Assembly: GCA_963556195.1 (NCBI GenBank)
Contig: OY744533.1
Span: forward strand, 45,370,913 to 45,434,912
Direction of reading: 5' to 3'
DNA length: 64,000 bases
DNA from: Sepiola atlantica
Lineage: Eukaryota; Mollusca; Cephalopoda; Sepiida; Sepiolidae
In this document: piece after piece, positions 31,475 to 41,451 of the stretch
Layout of the letters: each line of letters opens with the position of its first letter
Numbering within the stretch: the stretch's first letter is position 1
Position numbers and translations under genes: made by a program
Notes under the pieces: generated by a model
What the model was told of the DNA's origin: nothing
Databases searched by the model: none
Seen by the model: only the letters and a program-made list of their open reading frames with translations

Positions 31475-31705
31475 TTTATCTACCTCTCACAAGGTAAAAT
31501 GTGACACAAGGTCGGAAAGTGGGATTAGATAAGCCAGCGCTCGAGGGTGAGCAATTCTGACCATTTAAAAATTGCCCGAGCAGCCCCGTCGGCATTCCCC
31601 GGTAGGGGCGCCTCAGACAGTAAGCAATAAACTTACTCCTCCCCAAAGAGGGGAGGCGAAGCCTGGGAGGGTGCACCTCCTAGAACTGCACAGGACCGAA
31701 CAACC
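31475..31705 (-). mobile_element. Repeat A, TIR-bearing copy truncated before the U2 module
   Basis: It begins on the + strand with the same terminal sequence as 30356-30396 reversed (ACCTCTCACAAGGTAAAATG, CACAAGGTCGG). It runs through CCAGCGCTCGAG, AGCCCCGTCGGCATTCCCCG and CCTCCTAGAACTGCACAGGA, and is then replaced by unrelated sequence where the U2 part would follow. Confidence 0.7.
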
Positions 31706-32234
31706 CCTAATAGACCGGCGTAAATCCAGACCCAAAGGCCAGGACAATACCAGTTCATTAGGTGGGTTTAAAAACCCGGGAAGAGTCGCCAGGGAACATA
31801 AAGGCGACATCTTTATAAACACGCCGGGACGAGGCTAGCTAAGGAAGGGCGATATCAAGTTCATAATTTTCTAATTAAAGGATATTTAACGAGAAAATTA
31901 TGGACTCAAATTATAAGTAAAAATAAGTTGTTTGGGAATAATGCCGAAACCGATGTCTCTCCAATACATTTGGATGACTGAAATAGAAATTAACCATATA
32001 TTTTTCAAAACATTTAAACAAAAATTAATGTTATAGTTTTTAGTTTTCAAAACAAAAGCTTGAGAAATTAAGTGATCTCCCAAATACAAAGCATAAAAGG
32101 CATTTCATTGGGACATTACATAATAAATATAAATGTAAACATTGCCCTTTGAAATTCTCTTAAACTTTCACTTTCAAATTCTAATAGACATATACGACGC
32201 AGACCCCCACCCCCACCCCCAATCTCTCTTTAAA
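31706..32234. other. No recognisable gene
   Basis: 31720-31850 is GC-richer (GGACAATACCAGTTCATTAG, GGGAAGAGTCGCCAGGGAAC) with open frames on both strands (69 and 88 codons), but I recognise neither. The rest is AT-rich. Confidence 0.4.
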
Positions 32235-32281
32235 TCTATCTGCTATATACTATTTAAAATATTACGGTGTTTTGAGGGTTT
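32235..32281 (+). mobile_element. Helitron-like repeat G, copy 2, left piece
   Basis: CTATATACTATTTAAAATAT, then TACGGTGTTTTGAGGGTTT, matches the start of copies at 3761 and 57361. It is interrupted by the Academ-type element and resumes at 37703. Confidence 0.75.
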
Positions 32282-32426
32282 TAGTCCAGTCAATCTAGCT
32301 GATTTTTTGGCTGAACCTCAAACAAATTGCTAACAAAGGTTTTTAACTTGGATATTGGGCATGAATAACCTCTCTTTCAGATAAAAAAAAAGTTTACCAA
32401 AATTAGCCTTGCGGAAAGGGGTCAAC
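32282..32426 (+). repeat. Left terminal inverted repeat
   Basis: From TAGTCCAGTC to GCGGAAAGGGGTCAAC. Inner 120 bases match the right TIR at well over 95%. Includes TATTGGGCATGAATAACC and TTAGCCTTGCGG. Confidence 0.9.
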
Positions 32427-32663
32427 AAGCGCCATCTTTAAAGATACCGCCGATTCTAGCCTCCCCTCAATTTCTGTGAATTCATCTTCAAAAATACCAA
32501 ATGTAGCAATGTGAAATTGGATAAAACCAACAGTTTTCATAAAGTTAAATATAATTATAACTTCTTATTCCTTATTTTTTGTCTCTTTTGATGTATTACT
32601 GCAGTAGCTTAATATTCTGTCATATTCTAATTTCAGGTTGGTCAAAGTGAAGTACCGATAATT

Positions 32664-32855
32664 ATGGATGCTGACAAGTGTGCTATTTGCAACAATGAAC
32701 TGTCCAGTAATGAAGAAACATTCATCGTCAGCCAGAAGGGCATCGATTCCATTAACAGAGCTTCTGAACAACGTGGAGAGAAGATCATAATTCAGATTGG
32801 TCAACGTCTTCACAAGAAATGCAGACAGCGTTGGATAAACCCCAAATACATATAA
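32664..32855 (+). pseudogene. N-terminal Cys-rich module of the Academ-like gene
   Basis: 63 codons: CAICNNELSSNEETFIVSQK, then GIDSINRASEQRGEKI, then QRLHKKCRQRW. A CxxC pair with a later H..C suggests a zinc-binding fold. The phrase 'GIDSINRASE.RGE' is a signature of this protein family as I remember it from invertebrate genomes. The protein then breaks; a following frame (32857-33045) resumes with FCDSEAKSDKKKRG. Confidence 0.7.
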
Positions 32856-33424
32856 ATTGACCGTAAAAACAGGTCCACCCATGATGAAATGCTATCCCGT
32901 GCAAGTCGCTCTTTGTGTGTGTTTAACTTTAAAGAACATTGTCTTTTTTTGTGATTCTGAAGCAAAATCTGATAAAAAGAAAAGAGGTGTTGAGGTTTAC
33001 CATGAAGAAACTATTGAGTTTAAGGACAGTGTTAAAAGTTTATGAGAAAGTCTGAAAAAATGATGGCTGGGCATCCACTCTTAAAGGTAGAATAGGTTAT
33101 GTAGCTGACCTTGTTTCAGAAGAAGCATGTTATCACAGAACATGTTTTGCAAACTTTGATTCCAATAAAAACATTCCTAAGACATTCTCTTCTGCTGATT
33201 CTTCTAAGAAACAAAACCTTGGTAGACCAGAGGATTCAAAGAGAAAGCAAGCATTTCTGGAAGTTGCTAAATATTTGCAGCAAAATGACAAGGAGCAACT
33301 CACCATTGTCGATCTTGAATGGAGGAAATTCTCGCGGACACTGGCTTTGAACCATACAGTCTCTCATACATGAAATCTTGATTGTTAGAACATTTCAAAG
33401 ACAAAATCATTGTGACTGAAATTA

Positions 33425-34410
33425 ATGGGAAACAATGTTGTTACATTCTTAAGTACAGCAAAATGTATTCTCCATGAATTCTATGCACAGAGCCGCTCAA
33501 CAGACAATTCAGAATCAGAGGCCATTAAAATCATAGAGACGGCAGCCAAGCTTATCAAGACTGACATTAAAGGTATCCAGACAAGTTCAGAATATTACCT
33601 GTCTAAGAATGATCTTGAACAGGATGTGATTCTTGAATATGTTCCTAAAACATTGTTGATCTTTCTCAGGAAGATATTTGCAGGCAAATACAATGATTTG
33701 AAACTTGCATCAATTGGTCAAGTGATAATGCAGGCTGCTAGACCCAGAGTTGTCCTTGCACCTTTGCAGTTTGATTTAGCAGTGGAAATGCATGACCAAT
33801 TTGGATCGAGGTTCTTAATTGACACTCTGAATAAGCATGGCTTCTCTTCATTTTACTCAGAAGTCCAGAAATTCGAAAGAAGTGCTGCTCTTGTTCATGG
33901 CGCTGAAACTCTCTCCCCTGTTGAAACTGAATTTGTGCAGTTCGTAGCTGATAATGTGGACCATAACGTAAGGAGTATTGATGGATTCAACACATTCCAC
34001 AATATAGGCATCATAGCATCTTTTACGCCTGGGAAAGTTAAAGCAAAACCAGTTCCAAGGATTCAGGTCCTTTCAGAAGATATAATAAGGGTTGGAAGGA
34101 TCAACATCAAGTACCTAGATTCACAGCACACCAACAAACCCCACGTGACATTTAAAGAGCTCCAGCCCAAGAAAGTTGTCGATTCAACTGCTAATGTTGA
34201 CATCCTTTGGCAGGTTTCACTAATTTCACATCCGTCCAGACCCGCATTGTCAGACCGTATGCAATCAGTGCACAAAGGAACATATCCTTGGAAATCAGCC
34301 ACAGTTTTTTGCCAATGATCGACATGGACCCTGGTAACCCAACCTACGTGTACTCAATGTTACGTTACATTAGTGATTTAGCCAGAAAAACAACATTACA
34401 CCAATTCTAA
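33425..34410 (+). pseudogene. Central (probable transposase) region of the Academ-like gene, first part
   Basis: The longest clean piece, 297 codons (33425-34318), followed by an overlapping frame (34207-34410) with LPMIDMDPGNPTYVYSMLRY. Coding-like composition and continuous similarity to the family's central region. If the Academ assignment is right, the DDE-type catalytic acids lie here or in the next piece, but I cannot place them. Confidence 0.6.
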
Positions 34411-34544
34411 CATTCGATCAACCACTTTGATACAAAGCAATGATGATAGTCAAGTCACAGCCTAGTTCCAGTCCTCTGAAATTATTTGTCTTGCGACTTG
34501 ATGGGCTCCATACACAGATGAGCTTTCTGGGGTGAGTTGGTCAT

Positions 34545-35209
34545 TTGATGACAGGTTCTGGATTGCAAGAACTTTTTGAACTTGTACATGCTGAAAACAC
34601 AGTCAAGCACATGCTAAGTGGCAAAGCAATTACAAGAGCCATTTGTGCTCACTTCTTAGTTGATGCTGCTCTGACTGCTATTTTGTTAGCGAAAGCCTAT
34701 GATTTGCCAGTTTCACGTGTCACTGAGGATGATCAACCCAACACTGATGCAGAAGAGTCATTTCCTCAAAATGAAGACCTGAAGGAAGCTCAGGGGCTAT
34801 TGAAGGTCTCCTTGATGGGACTGAGACATTGAATAATGTTCTGTCATCAGAGTCTATGACCAGGATTGCCCAGAGAATCAACCATGTGAAGGATGCGATG
34901 GTTGACCAGCGAACAGCAAAATTGTGGATTCAATACCTTGATATGGTGAAGATCCTGCAATTGTTTATCAAGGCAGAGCGCACCAGGAACTGGGAATTGC
35001 ACCATGACGCTATAAGGAAAATGCTGCCAATATTCGCTGCAACAGGGCACATTCTATATGCAAAGTCGGCCTACTTGTACTTGCAGCAAATGGAGGGGCT
35101 GCCGAAAAGCCATCCTGAAGTGTACCAGAAATTTTCTGAAGAATTCCATGTGATTAGATGGAGTGATCGCTACTGGGCTGGCTTGTCGACAGATCTGATT
35201 ACTGAGTAG
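34545..35209 (+). pseudogene. Central region, second part
   Basis: Two frames meeting at about 34800. They contain MTGSGLQELFELVHAEN, SGKAITRAICAHF, then AERTRNWELHHDAIRKMLPI, FAATGHILYAKSAYLY, HPEVYQKFSEEFHV and RSDRYWAGLSTDLITE before the TAG at 35207. The same frame continues past the TAG (VLMRSMKTSGGLTHGRGMDE) to the TGA at 35276 and beyond. Confidence 0.7.
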
Positions 35210-35278
35210 GTGCTAATGAGAAGCATGAAGACATCTGGAGGTCTTACTCATGGCAGAGGAATGGACGAAATAAAATGA

Positions 35279-36125
35279 TTGGTTTGGACGCTATCACTGC
35301 CAGCATGCGCTGAAATCAAGTTTACAATGCAAGAACTAGCAGGCATTCGTTATGGCACTAGTGACCAGCACCAGGAGGCTACTTCAGCAAGAAAAGAGCA
35401 AGATGTGAGGGATATATGGAAGTTCCTTGCGTTTCTCCAGACATATGACCCTTTCACGGAAGATCCGTCCATTCACACCATTTCAAGTGGAGTAACTGGA
35501 GACAAAAAGGTGAATGTGGACAGAGTAAACTCCATAGGAAAGGCACTCATAGCTTCAATGGTTGGAGAAAATGTCCATGAGTACAATTTTAAAAGAAAGG
35601 ATCAGGCAATTACTCTTGGGTCAAAAGTTTCGCTCAGCAAAGATAAAGCAGTTGAGACTGATCCACAACTCCTATTCCAGAGACTGTGTGTGCTATCTAC
35701 CAATGAACCCTCAACTCAGCAGCAGCAAGAACATTTCCAGTATGAGCTTTGTGGTTACCCACCTGCTCTTTTTTATTCTTTCGGACTACCGCGAGAAGCA
35801 AAAAAAAACGGCTTTGGCAGATGTAATATGGGAACTGACTTCCCCTGTAAAATCAGGTCCACAGTCTTCAGATCTACAGTATCTCTTAGATGGTAGAGCA
35901 CTACATCAACGCCTCCCATGGCAAAAAGGTCACACATTTGATGAGATCTGTGCCCAATACAGCAGATATGTCACAACTAGATATGGAAAAGCATGCATTG
36001 TCTTTGATGGGTATGAAAGTTGTCCATCCATTAAAGACGCGACTCACCGACGCCGAGCAGGGGGCTCTGTTGGTGTTAATGTGTCACTGACTCCTTTAAT
36101 GGTGTTCAAATTAAAAAAAAGGTAG
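35279..36125 (+). pseudogene. Linker and N region of the XPG-like nuclease
   Basis: Starts LVWTLSLPACAEIKFTM and DPFTEDPSIHTISSGV, then YELCGYPPALFYSFGLPREA, slips in an A-run at 35803-35811, and continues ALADVIWELT, LPWQKGHTFDEICAQY, KACIVFDGYESCPSIKD, THRRRAG. VFDGYES..KD..HRRR parallels the XPG/FEN1 N region (vFDG.pP..K......R). It slips again in an A-run near 36111-36119. Confidence 0.72.
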
Positions 36126-36750
36126 TTTTCCTAGCTAATCAAGAAAACAAACAATTGTTCATCAACTTGATGGGAAAGAGTTTGGAGAAAGCAAGTTGTA
36201 AAGTAGTCCATGCATCTGGAGATGCTGACGTATTGATTGTGAAGACTACTCTAGAACTGGCACAGACAGGAGAAACCATTTTGATAGCAGATGACACTGA
36301 CCTATTGGTTCTTCTATGTTATCATGCCAATAGAGATGATGGTTACAATATCTTCTTCATGCCACAACCAAAGGATAGTGCAAAAAGTGTGACAGTCTGG
36401 AACATCAAAGAGATGAGGAAATCTTTGGGAGATGTGGTCTGTTCCAACATTCTTTTCATCCATGCACTACTGGGTTGTGATTCTACATCCAGTGTTTATG
36501 GAATTGGGAAGGCAGCATCCCTTCAAAAGGTGATGAACAATAGAAACTTCCTCAAACTGGCAGAAGTGTTTGGCAAGGATAACAGTGCAAAAGAGGTTAT
36601 TGAAGCTGGGGAGAAGGCTTTAGTGTGTCTGTACAATGGTAATGATGGGGAAAACATCAATCATCTCCGACTGAGGCGCTTTAAGGAAAAGGTTGCAAAA
36701 AGCTCAAAGTATGTTGAGGCCAAATCATTGCCACCAACAAGAGCAGCTAC
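36122..36750 (+). pseudogene. XPG/FEN1-like nuclease I region and H3TH-like motif
   Basis: FLANQENKQLFINLMGKSLE, then HASGDADVLIVKTTLE (acidic pair comparable to the EAEA/DADA metal ligands), then ETILIADDTDLLVLLCYHAN (comparable to the 'S.DSDLL.F' strand), then ILFIHALLGCDSTSSVYGIG, KAASLQ. LLGCD...GIG..A matches the FEN1/XPG LLGCDY..GI.GIG..A helix-two-turn-helix region. The set of acidic residues is intact in this stretch even though the gene is broken elsewhere. Confidence 0.75.
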
Positions 36751-36904
36751 AAAATTCCACAGCCTTCGAGTTTACTTCCAAATTCAGGAATGGAAATGTA
36801 GAAACCAGCTAAAATCTGATGAGTGGGGATGGAAACTTTCAGATGGTAAATTACAACCAATCAAGACTGACTTGCCAGCTGGTCCTGTGAATTTGTTGGC
36901 TATA

Positions 36905-37060
36905 ATTAGGTGTAACTGTACTTCAGGGTGTACTACAGCAAGATGCAGTTGCAGGAAACATGGCATTGACTGTTCAAACTTGTGTGGTAATTGCAAAGGC
37001 CTCCATTGCAGCAACTCACCACAGCCAGATCTTGATGATGATGAAGTTACCTTTGACTAG
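36905..37060 (+). pseudogene. Tesmin/TSO1-like CXC domain, C-terminus
   Basis: CNCTSGCTTARCSCRKHGID followed by CSNLCGNCKGLHC: nine cysteines in the CxCxxxCxxxxCxCxxxxxxCxxxCxxC pattern of CXC (CRC) DNA-binding domains. It ends LDDDEVTFD and the stop at 37058-37060. In host proteins this domain binds zinc and DNA; here it may recognise the element's ends (inference). Confidence 0.8.
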
Positions 37061-37566
37061 TTCTTGACAAGAAATGTTCTTCAGTCCGTTCATGAACTTG
37101 TTCTGTGGTAGTTATGCAAGAGCCTTGACCAACTGATTATTCCTTTATTGTAAATTGTACTTATTTTGTACCTATTTTTTTATGAAATGTCAGGAATTAA
37201 TGTGATAATTGTTGCCTTGAAAAAGGCTACTTAGTCTGTTTTTTGTACCTTTTATATTCATATGTGTATAAGAAATTTAAAAAAAAACATGAAAACAATG
37301 GCAGGGGCTAGTCATTTTCTTGTGTTAGTTTATTATTAAGCATATAGCTACCTATCATTACAATTTAAAACACCAAGAAAATGTCAAGCTGGCTTGGGGT
37401 GGGCCCTGTGTCGGTTTTCATGCAAAAAAAAATTTTTTATTTCTAATTTAATAAAGGTTTTTTTGTCAGGAAAAACGTTTATTTTTGTCAGTAATTCTCA
37501 GGAATAATGGACATACTTGTCAGGAAATGTCAGGAATTTTATGTCTCGAAATTTTAATATTGTTGA
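37061..37566 (+). other. 3' noncoding part of the Academ-like element
   Basis: Between the stop and the right TIR: AT-rich, with AATAAAGG at 37451-37458 (possible polyadenylation signal) and TGTCAGGAA repeated five times between 37187 and 37530 (37188, 37466, 37496 region, 37518, 37529). The repeated TGTCAGGAA(AT) could be subterminal transposase-binding sites. Confidence 0.5.
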
Positions 37567-37699
37567 GTTGACCCCTTTCCGCAAGGCTAATTTTGGTAAA
37601 CTTTTTTTATCTGAAAGAAAGGTTATTCATGCCCAATATCCAAGTTAAAAACCTTTGTTAGCAATTTGTTTGAGGTTCAGCCACATTTTGACTGGACTA
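37567..37699 (-). repeat. Right terminal inverted repeat
   Basis: Starts GTTGACCCCTTTCCGC and ends GACTGGACTA. See 32282-32426. Confidence 0.9.
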
Positions 37700-37702
37700 T
37701 TT
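37700..37702. other. 3-bp target-site duplication (TTT), right
   Basis: Pairs with 32279-32281. Deduced by comparison with uninterrupted copies of repeat G. Confidence 0.75.
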
Positions 37703-38711
37703 GTCTGTTCGTACTACGGCACGCAAATAGAAACTTGTGAATGGTTGACAAAAAAAGGGATGCGCAGAGTACACATTACTAAGGCAGTAGTTTTTACGAT
37801 GTCAATATTCAAGTTCGAATCTCACGTAAGTCTAAAGGATTTTTTTTACCTGGATACGTGTTTTATAAATTTTAATAAATTAACATAAAATAATAATATA
37901 GAGAATAAATATGTTTTTATAAAAGCTGGTCTTAATATGGACTGTTACGACCAACTCTTATATTATTTATAACAATGAAAATGTCACACGAAAGGAAAAC
38001 AAAAAGCTTCTTATAAACAAAGAACAAACAGGTATTTATTTAAGTTTCCTATGCTGTTGGGTATAGGTTTGGTTCGCAAAGTTAGGATAGGGTTCAAGTA
38101 AGAAAATTTAGTTAACTACCGAAAGTCTACAAGCAGTGTATCTTCGAGTGAATATAGTCGGTGCTCGGGAACCCAGTGGATAAATGCAGGAGAGTGGAAG
38201 GGGGTCTCTTTGTGGGTTGCATTCAGGAAACTCGGAGTCTGATGACCGTCCCAAAGAGGCTGAAGTAGTCCTTCAAGGAACGGATGAAATTAATGCGCCC
38301 TGGAATCTGATTGGTCTGTGTATGACCAAACCACCTAATAGGGGCTACTATTCGCATGAAGAAATAAATATGAATGATTATGACTCCTACATTTTTAACT
38401 AAGTTATTTTTTTTATTATAATCCGCAAAAAGTGGACATAAACGGTATTCGGCATTAGTTCAGAGCGAATTATTTTTGCTTAAAATATAATGTCTATAAT
38501 GCTTTTTTGTCAATGAAAACAATACGTAAATACATTCATCGTAGTTACTTACTCTCATGTAAATACTAAGTAGCGTTTTATTTTGTTTTTGTTTGTTTTC
38601 ACGAAATTTCACAAATGTTTTCCTTCGTACTAGCAAAATGAAAGAAGCTATGTAAAGATGGAAATTGACATACCCAGGTACTACCAACATCGCTCAGGTA
38701 CTGTAAATTAG
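37703..38711 (+). mobile_element. Helitron-like repeat G, copy 2, right piece
   Basis: GTCTGTTCGTAC, CGCAAATAGAAAC, CGCAGAGTACACATTACTAA, GGCAGTAGTTTTTACGATGT, then after an extra segment (about 37925-38400) GTGGACATAAACGGTATTC, GCATTAGTTCAGAGCGAATT, CATTCATCGTAGTTACTTAC, ACCCAGGTACTACCAACATC. The end ATTAG|T corresponds to the CTAG|T of copy 3. Confidence 0.75.
37925..38400. other. Extra segment inside repeat G copy 2
   Basis: Absent from copies 1 and 3 at the corresponding place. It is GC-richer and begins near TGTTACGACCAACTC. It contains one 72-codon frame without a domain. It may be another insertion; its borders and any target duplication are unclear. Confidence 0.45.
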
Positions 38712-40305
38712 TGTTTTTTTTAAATATTCTTCGGAATACAAAGCACTAAGTTTTCATAATATAAAATTTTTTTTTGCAAAACATACCTTTTTAATGTTAA
38801 GATGGGGAAGGGCTTCGATTTCCACGCTAATATCTCTATTAATAAAATGACCACTTCTCATGTGTGTGACACGATATTATTATTATTATTATTATTTTTT
38901 ACTATATTCTATTAAATCGATTATTAATTGAAATTAAAAAAAAAAATAGCATAAAATAAAGCGAACTATTTAAAAATCCTATTTAAAAAATAATTTAATT
39001 ACGAAATTAAATTCACCCGAATGCATTTCGGTTTGTTCGTAAACAAGTCAGATATTTTAATCTTTTAATATTTGAGGGTAAAATGAATTAATCCGTAGCC
39101 CTTCGAAATTTGAAAAGAATGATGAAGCATTTAAACTGTCGAATCAAAATCATTTAAACTGGCATCATTTTTTTAAGCTAATCCTCATATATTAAAAGAT
39201 TGACAAATTTTAAAAGCTATTTACATGCAATAATTTTATAGAGATTAAAACAACATTACCCTAACAAAAATAGGTATAGGTTTATAACGATGTTGATCAA
39301 TTAATAATTTAATGATCAAACAATGCCGTAATATTTAGACTTAAATCTCAAAATCCTATTAAAAATGTTTTTCTTAAGAAAAAACAACAAAGAAACGGTA
39401 AAATGGCGTCAATGTCAAAGCTGTAGTTTTGGAAAGGGGAAATGTCATTCAGTTCAATTTGTCCCCCATCCAACATTCATGCCTTGATTTTCAGCAAAAT
39501 ATGTCTAAGCGCGAAGGAGTCGAAAAGGGAGATAATATAACATTTTCTGTTTCTGAAACTACACCTTTTACGTGGAGGTCATTTTTCTACAAGTAACTGA
39601 TAATGTTTCTCTCAGATGAGTCAACTAGCTATAAATTACTGTTTTTAATCAATATATTTTTTTGTAATACTGCAAAAATATTTTTATAAAAATGGTTTCG
39701 TTTAATTTTTACTTCTTTTTTGTGTAGCCTGGTAAGACTCGCCATTGTTAGCACTTGACAGTTTGTTTGGCTAGCAGTAAGTAGGCCTAACAGTAAACTC
39801 AAGCGTATGAGGACTAGATTAAACCCGTGTCACCAGTGATCACGAATTTGATCACGAATACGGCGTTTATTTTTTATTTTATTCTATGTTTCTTTCACAG
39901 CTATATCTTTCTTTCTTTTTCTCTCTTTCAGAGAACGAGAAGGGACTAGTTTTCCACGAATCTCTGGCATTTTGTCCAGTTATTTTTTTATTTAAGGGGG
40001 TGGGCAATACGTGTAATAAATAAAAAATAAATTGATAAAATTTTGAGACAACTTCTCGTGTGTCTATGTGTTTATCGCGTCTACGTGACTTACACATTAT
40101 TATTATTATTTTACTATTAATCAATTACTTATTGAAATATTTAAAAATGCAATCATAAAATCATACAAATTACTTTTTAGATAGGATTTTATTTCGGTTT
40201 CTTTGTGAACAACTTAGCCATTTGAATCTTAATAGTTGGCAAAAAAAAGAAAAAAGAATGAATTACTTCGTGACCTGGCAAAGAAAACAAAAGGGTGAAA
40301 AAATT
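38712..40305. other. No recognisable gene
   Basis: AT-rich; ATT trinucleotide run at 38876-38896, smaller one at 40096-40110. GATCACGAA is repeated at 39838 and 39850. No gene supported. Confidence 0.5.
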
Positions 40306-40400
40306 CAACAAATAACTGTTACCGAAGAAAAGTTACCTTTCTACCTTCCTGCATATTTTTTGTGTTTTAAAGCGTTTGAAAACGTTTTATTTCAATATAA
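40306..40400 (+). repeat. Repeat O, single arm
   Basis: CAACAAATAACTGTTACCGA, AAAGTTACCTTTCTACCTTC, TTTTTGTGTTTTAAA match the arm at 23600-23705 (reversed). Confidence 0.65.
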
Positions 40401-41235
40401 GATTTCGTTTAAATTGTCTTTCGTTAGAGTGATAATCCAAAATGGCGACCACCACTTTCCGAAAATCACTGAAGTCTGATTACTTTTTCTTTTTCATTTT
40501 TTCCTTTTGTTGTTAACTGTAATGCACCTTTGCCCGTGACACTTCGAAATTTAAAGGAATTTGGAAGCAACTATCAAATAGACAGTCATTTCGGGTTTCA
40601 CAATTCTTAGTAAATCTGTGGTGAACACCACAATTAGGTACTCTCTTTCTTTCTTTCTTTACTTAGTCCTTCTTCGTCTCTTAGTTGGAGAACAGGGACT
40701 GATCTTGCAAGATCTCGCAAAACAACGTGGCCGAAGGATTTTAGCCAGCTTGACCACGCGAGATTTGAAGTCAATAAAAGAACACGCGTTCCTTTTCTCC
40801 CTCTCTTTTTGCCTGCAGCGTTCTTGGACGGACGAACACAAGGAACGCTCGTCAACAAACGACCCTCCCCCCCCCACCAGCTCGAACGAGCTGTGTGGGG
40901 AGGGAGGAAGAAGAAAAGGTAATCTTTCAATTTGACGAACATTCTACAATCTTTCAATTTGACAAACATTTCTTCATACGTATTACATTCTACACACAAA
41001 AGACATTTCAACACGCATCGCATTTATACGCCCCAATTACGAACTTACACTCTCTTTTAAATGTTAAGTAAATAAATTGTTTTTGTTAAGTATAAATGTT
41101 TTCGTTTTTTATTAACTTTTATAAAATGACTATGTTGTGTAGCTTTATCTTTCCTTTGCTTTCATTTTAATATAAGTTTAAATAATATTTTCTTTCTTTC
41201 TTCTTTGTTTGTCTGAAACCTTCTCTTTATTTAAT
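40401..41235. other. No recognisable gene; GC-richer patch
   Basis: 40618-40920 is CpG-richer (ACACGCG, GACGGACGAACA) and has a 129-codon minus-strand frame with no domain and low-complexity ends. A perfect palindrome, TGTGGTGAACACCACA-like (40618-40633), sits at its left edge. The sequence ATCTTTCAATTTGACGAACA is repeated at 40921 and 40951. Confidence 0.4.
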
Positions 41236-41451
41236 CTACACGTGGTCCGATGGTGGAATCCTAACAGTGAGATTACGTGCCGTTACAAAGGCATCTATCA
41301 CACTACCTATGGCCGGGAGATTCATTATCGCAAAACCATTTGTTCGGCATCCTCCGCCACTGTGGTTAATATCCATAATCCTTTGTTCTTCGTTTGAATC
41401 TCCCGCCATTAACAAGACTCCCACCCCGGCCATAATTGGTGACCTCTCCGA
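41236..41451 (-). CDS. Candidate coding exon, unknown protein
   Basis: On the minus strand, after an acceptor-like TTTATTTATTGTATCGTAG at 41475, an open frame runs about 79 codons to the TAG at 41236. It contains TSERSPIMAGVGVLLMAGDS, NEEQRIMDINHSGGGCRTNG, FAIMNLPAIGSVIDAFVTAR and NLTVRIPPSDHV. It has protein-like composition (no low complexity, glycine-rich core) and the sequence is CpG-richer than its flanks. The + strand is also open (84 codons at 41267-41521), so strand is uncertain. I recognise neither product. Could be a host terminal exon or a fragment of an unrecognised mobile element gene. Confidence 0.35.
   Translation of the reverse strand, partial: SERSPIMAGVGVLLMAGDSNEEQRIMDINHSGGGCRTNGFAIMNLPAIGSVIDAFVTARNLTVRIPPSDHV

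Larger units (their letters stand above)
32664..37060 (+). pseudogene. Broken transposon gene: Cys-rich N-terminus, central transposase-like region, XPG-like nuclease, CXC domain
   Basis: One gene in at least seven frame pieces. Piece 1 (32664-32855) starts MDADKCAICNNELSS and ends HKKCRQRWINPKYI. Central pieces at 33425-34318, 34207-34410, 34545-34832 and 34829-35209 belong to a large region conserved in many invertebrate 'uncharacterized' proteins: GSGLQELFELVHAENTV, SGKAITRAICAHFLVDAAL, RSDRYWAGLSTDL. Pieces 35279-35896, 35800-36125 and 36122-37060 carry the nuclease and CXC domains. In-frame stops at 35207 (TAG) and 35276 (TGA) look like C-to-T changes of CAG and CGA. Frame slips near 35803-35811 and 36111-36119 fall in A-runs. 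No host gene function is implied. The catalytic transposase residues cannot be assigned by eye. Confidence 0.82.
32282..37699 (+). mobile_element. Academ-like DNA transposon, 5,418 bp, nested in repeat G
   Basis: Long terminal inverted repeats (32282-32426, 145 bp; 37567-37699, 133 bp) begin TAGTCCAGTCAA. They are almost identical apart from a 10-base difference near the outer end and an A-run length change. A TTT duplication flanks them (32279-32281 and 37700-37702). Intact copies of the host repeat at 57388 and 54499 read GGAGTTTGTCTG with one TTT, confirming the 3-bp duplication. The single gene inside contains an XPG/FEN1-like nuclease and Cys-rich modules. As far as I recall, Academ elements are described as encoding a transposase with an XPG-type nuclease and a Cys8 zinc finger, with 3-4-bp target duplications; this fits. 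The gene is broken, so this copy is dead, although the TIRs look relatively young. Confidence 0.78.

Noticed and set aside
37925..38400. Solo LTR
   Set aside because: TGTTACG start is suggestive but no CA end with a matching target duplication was found.
40634..41023. 129-codon minus-strand frame
   Set aside because: No domain, irregular composition, opposite strand also open; not gene-like.
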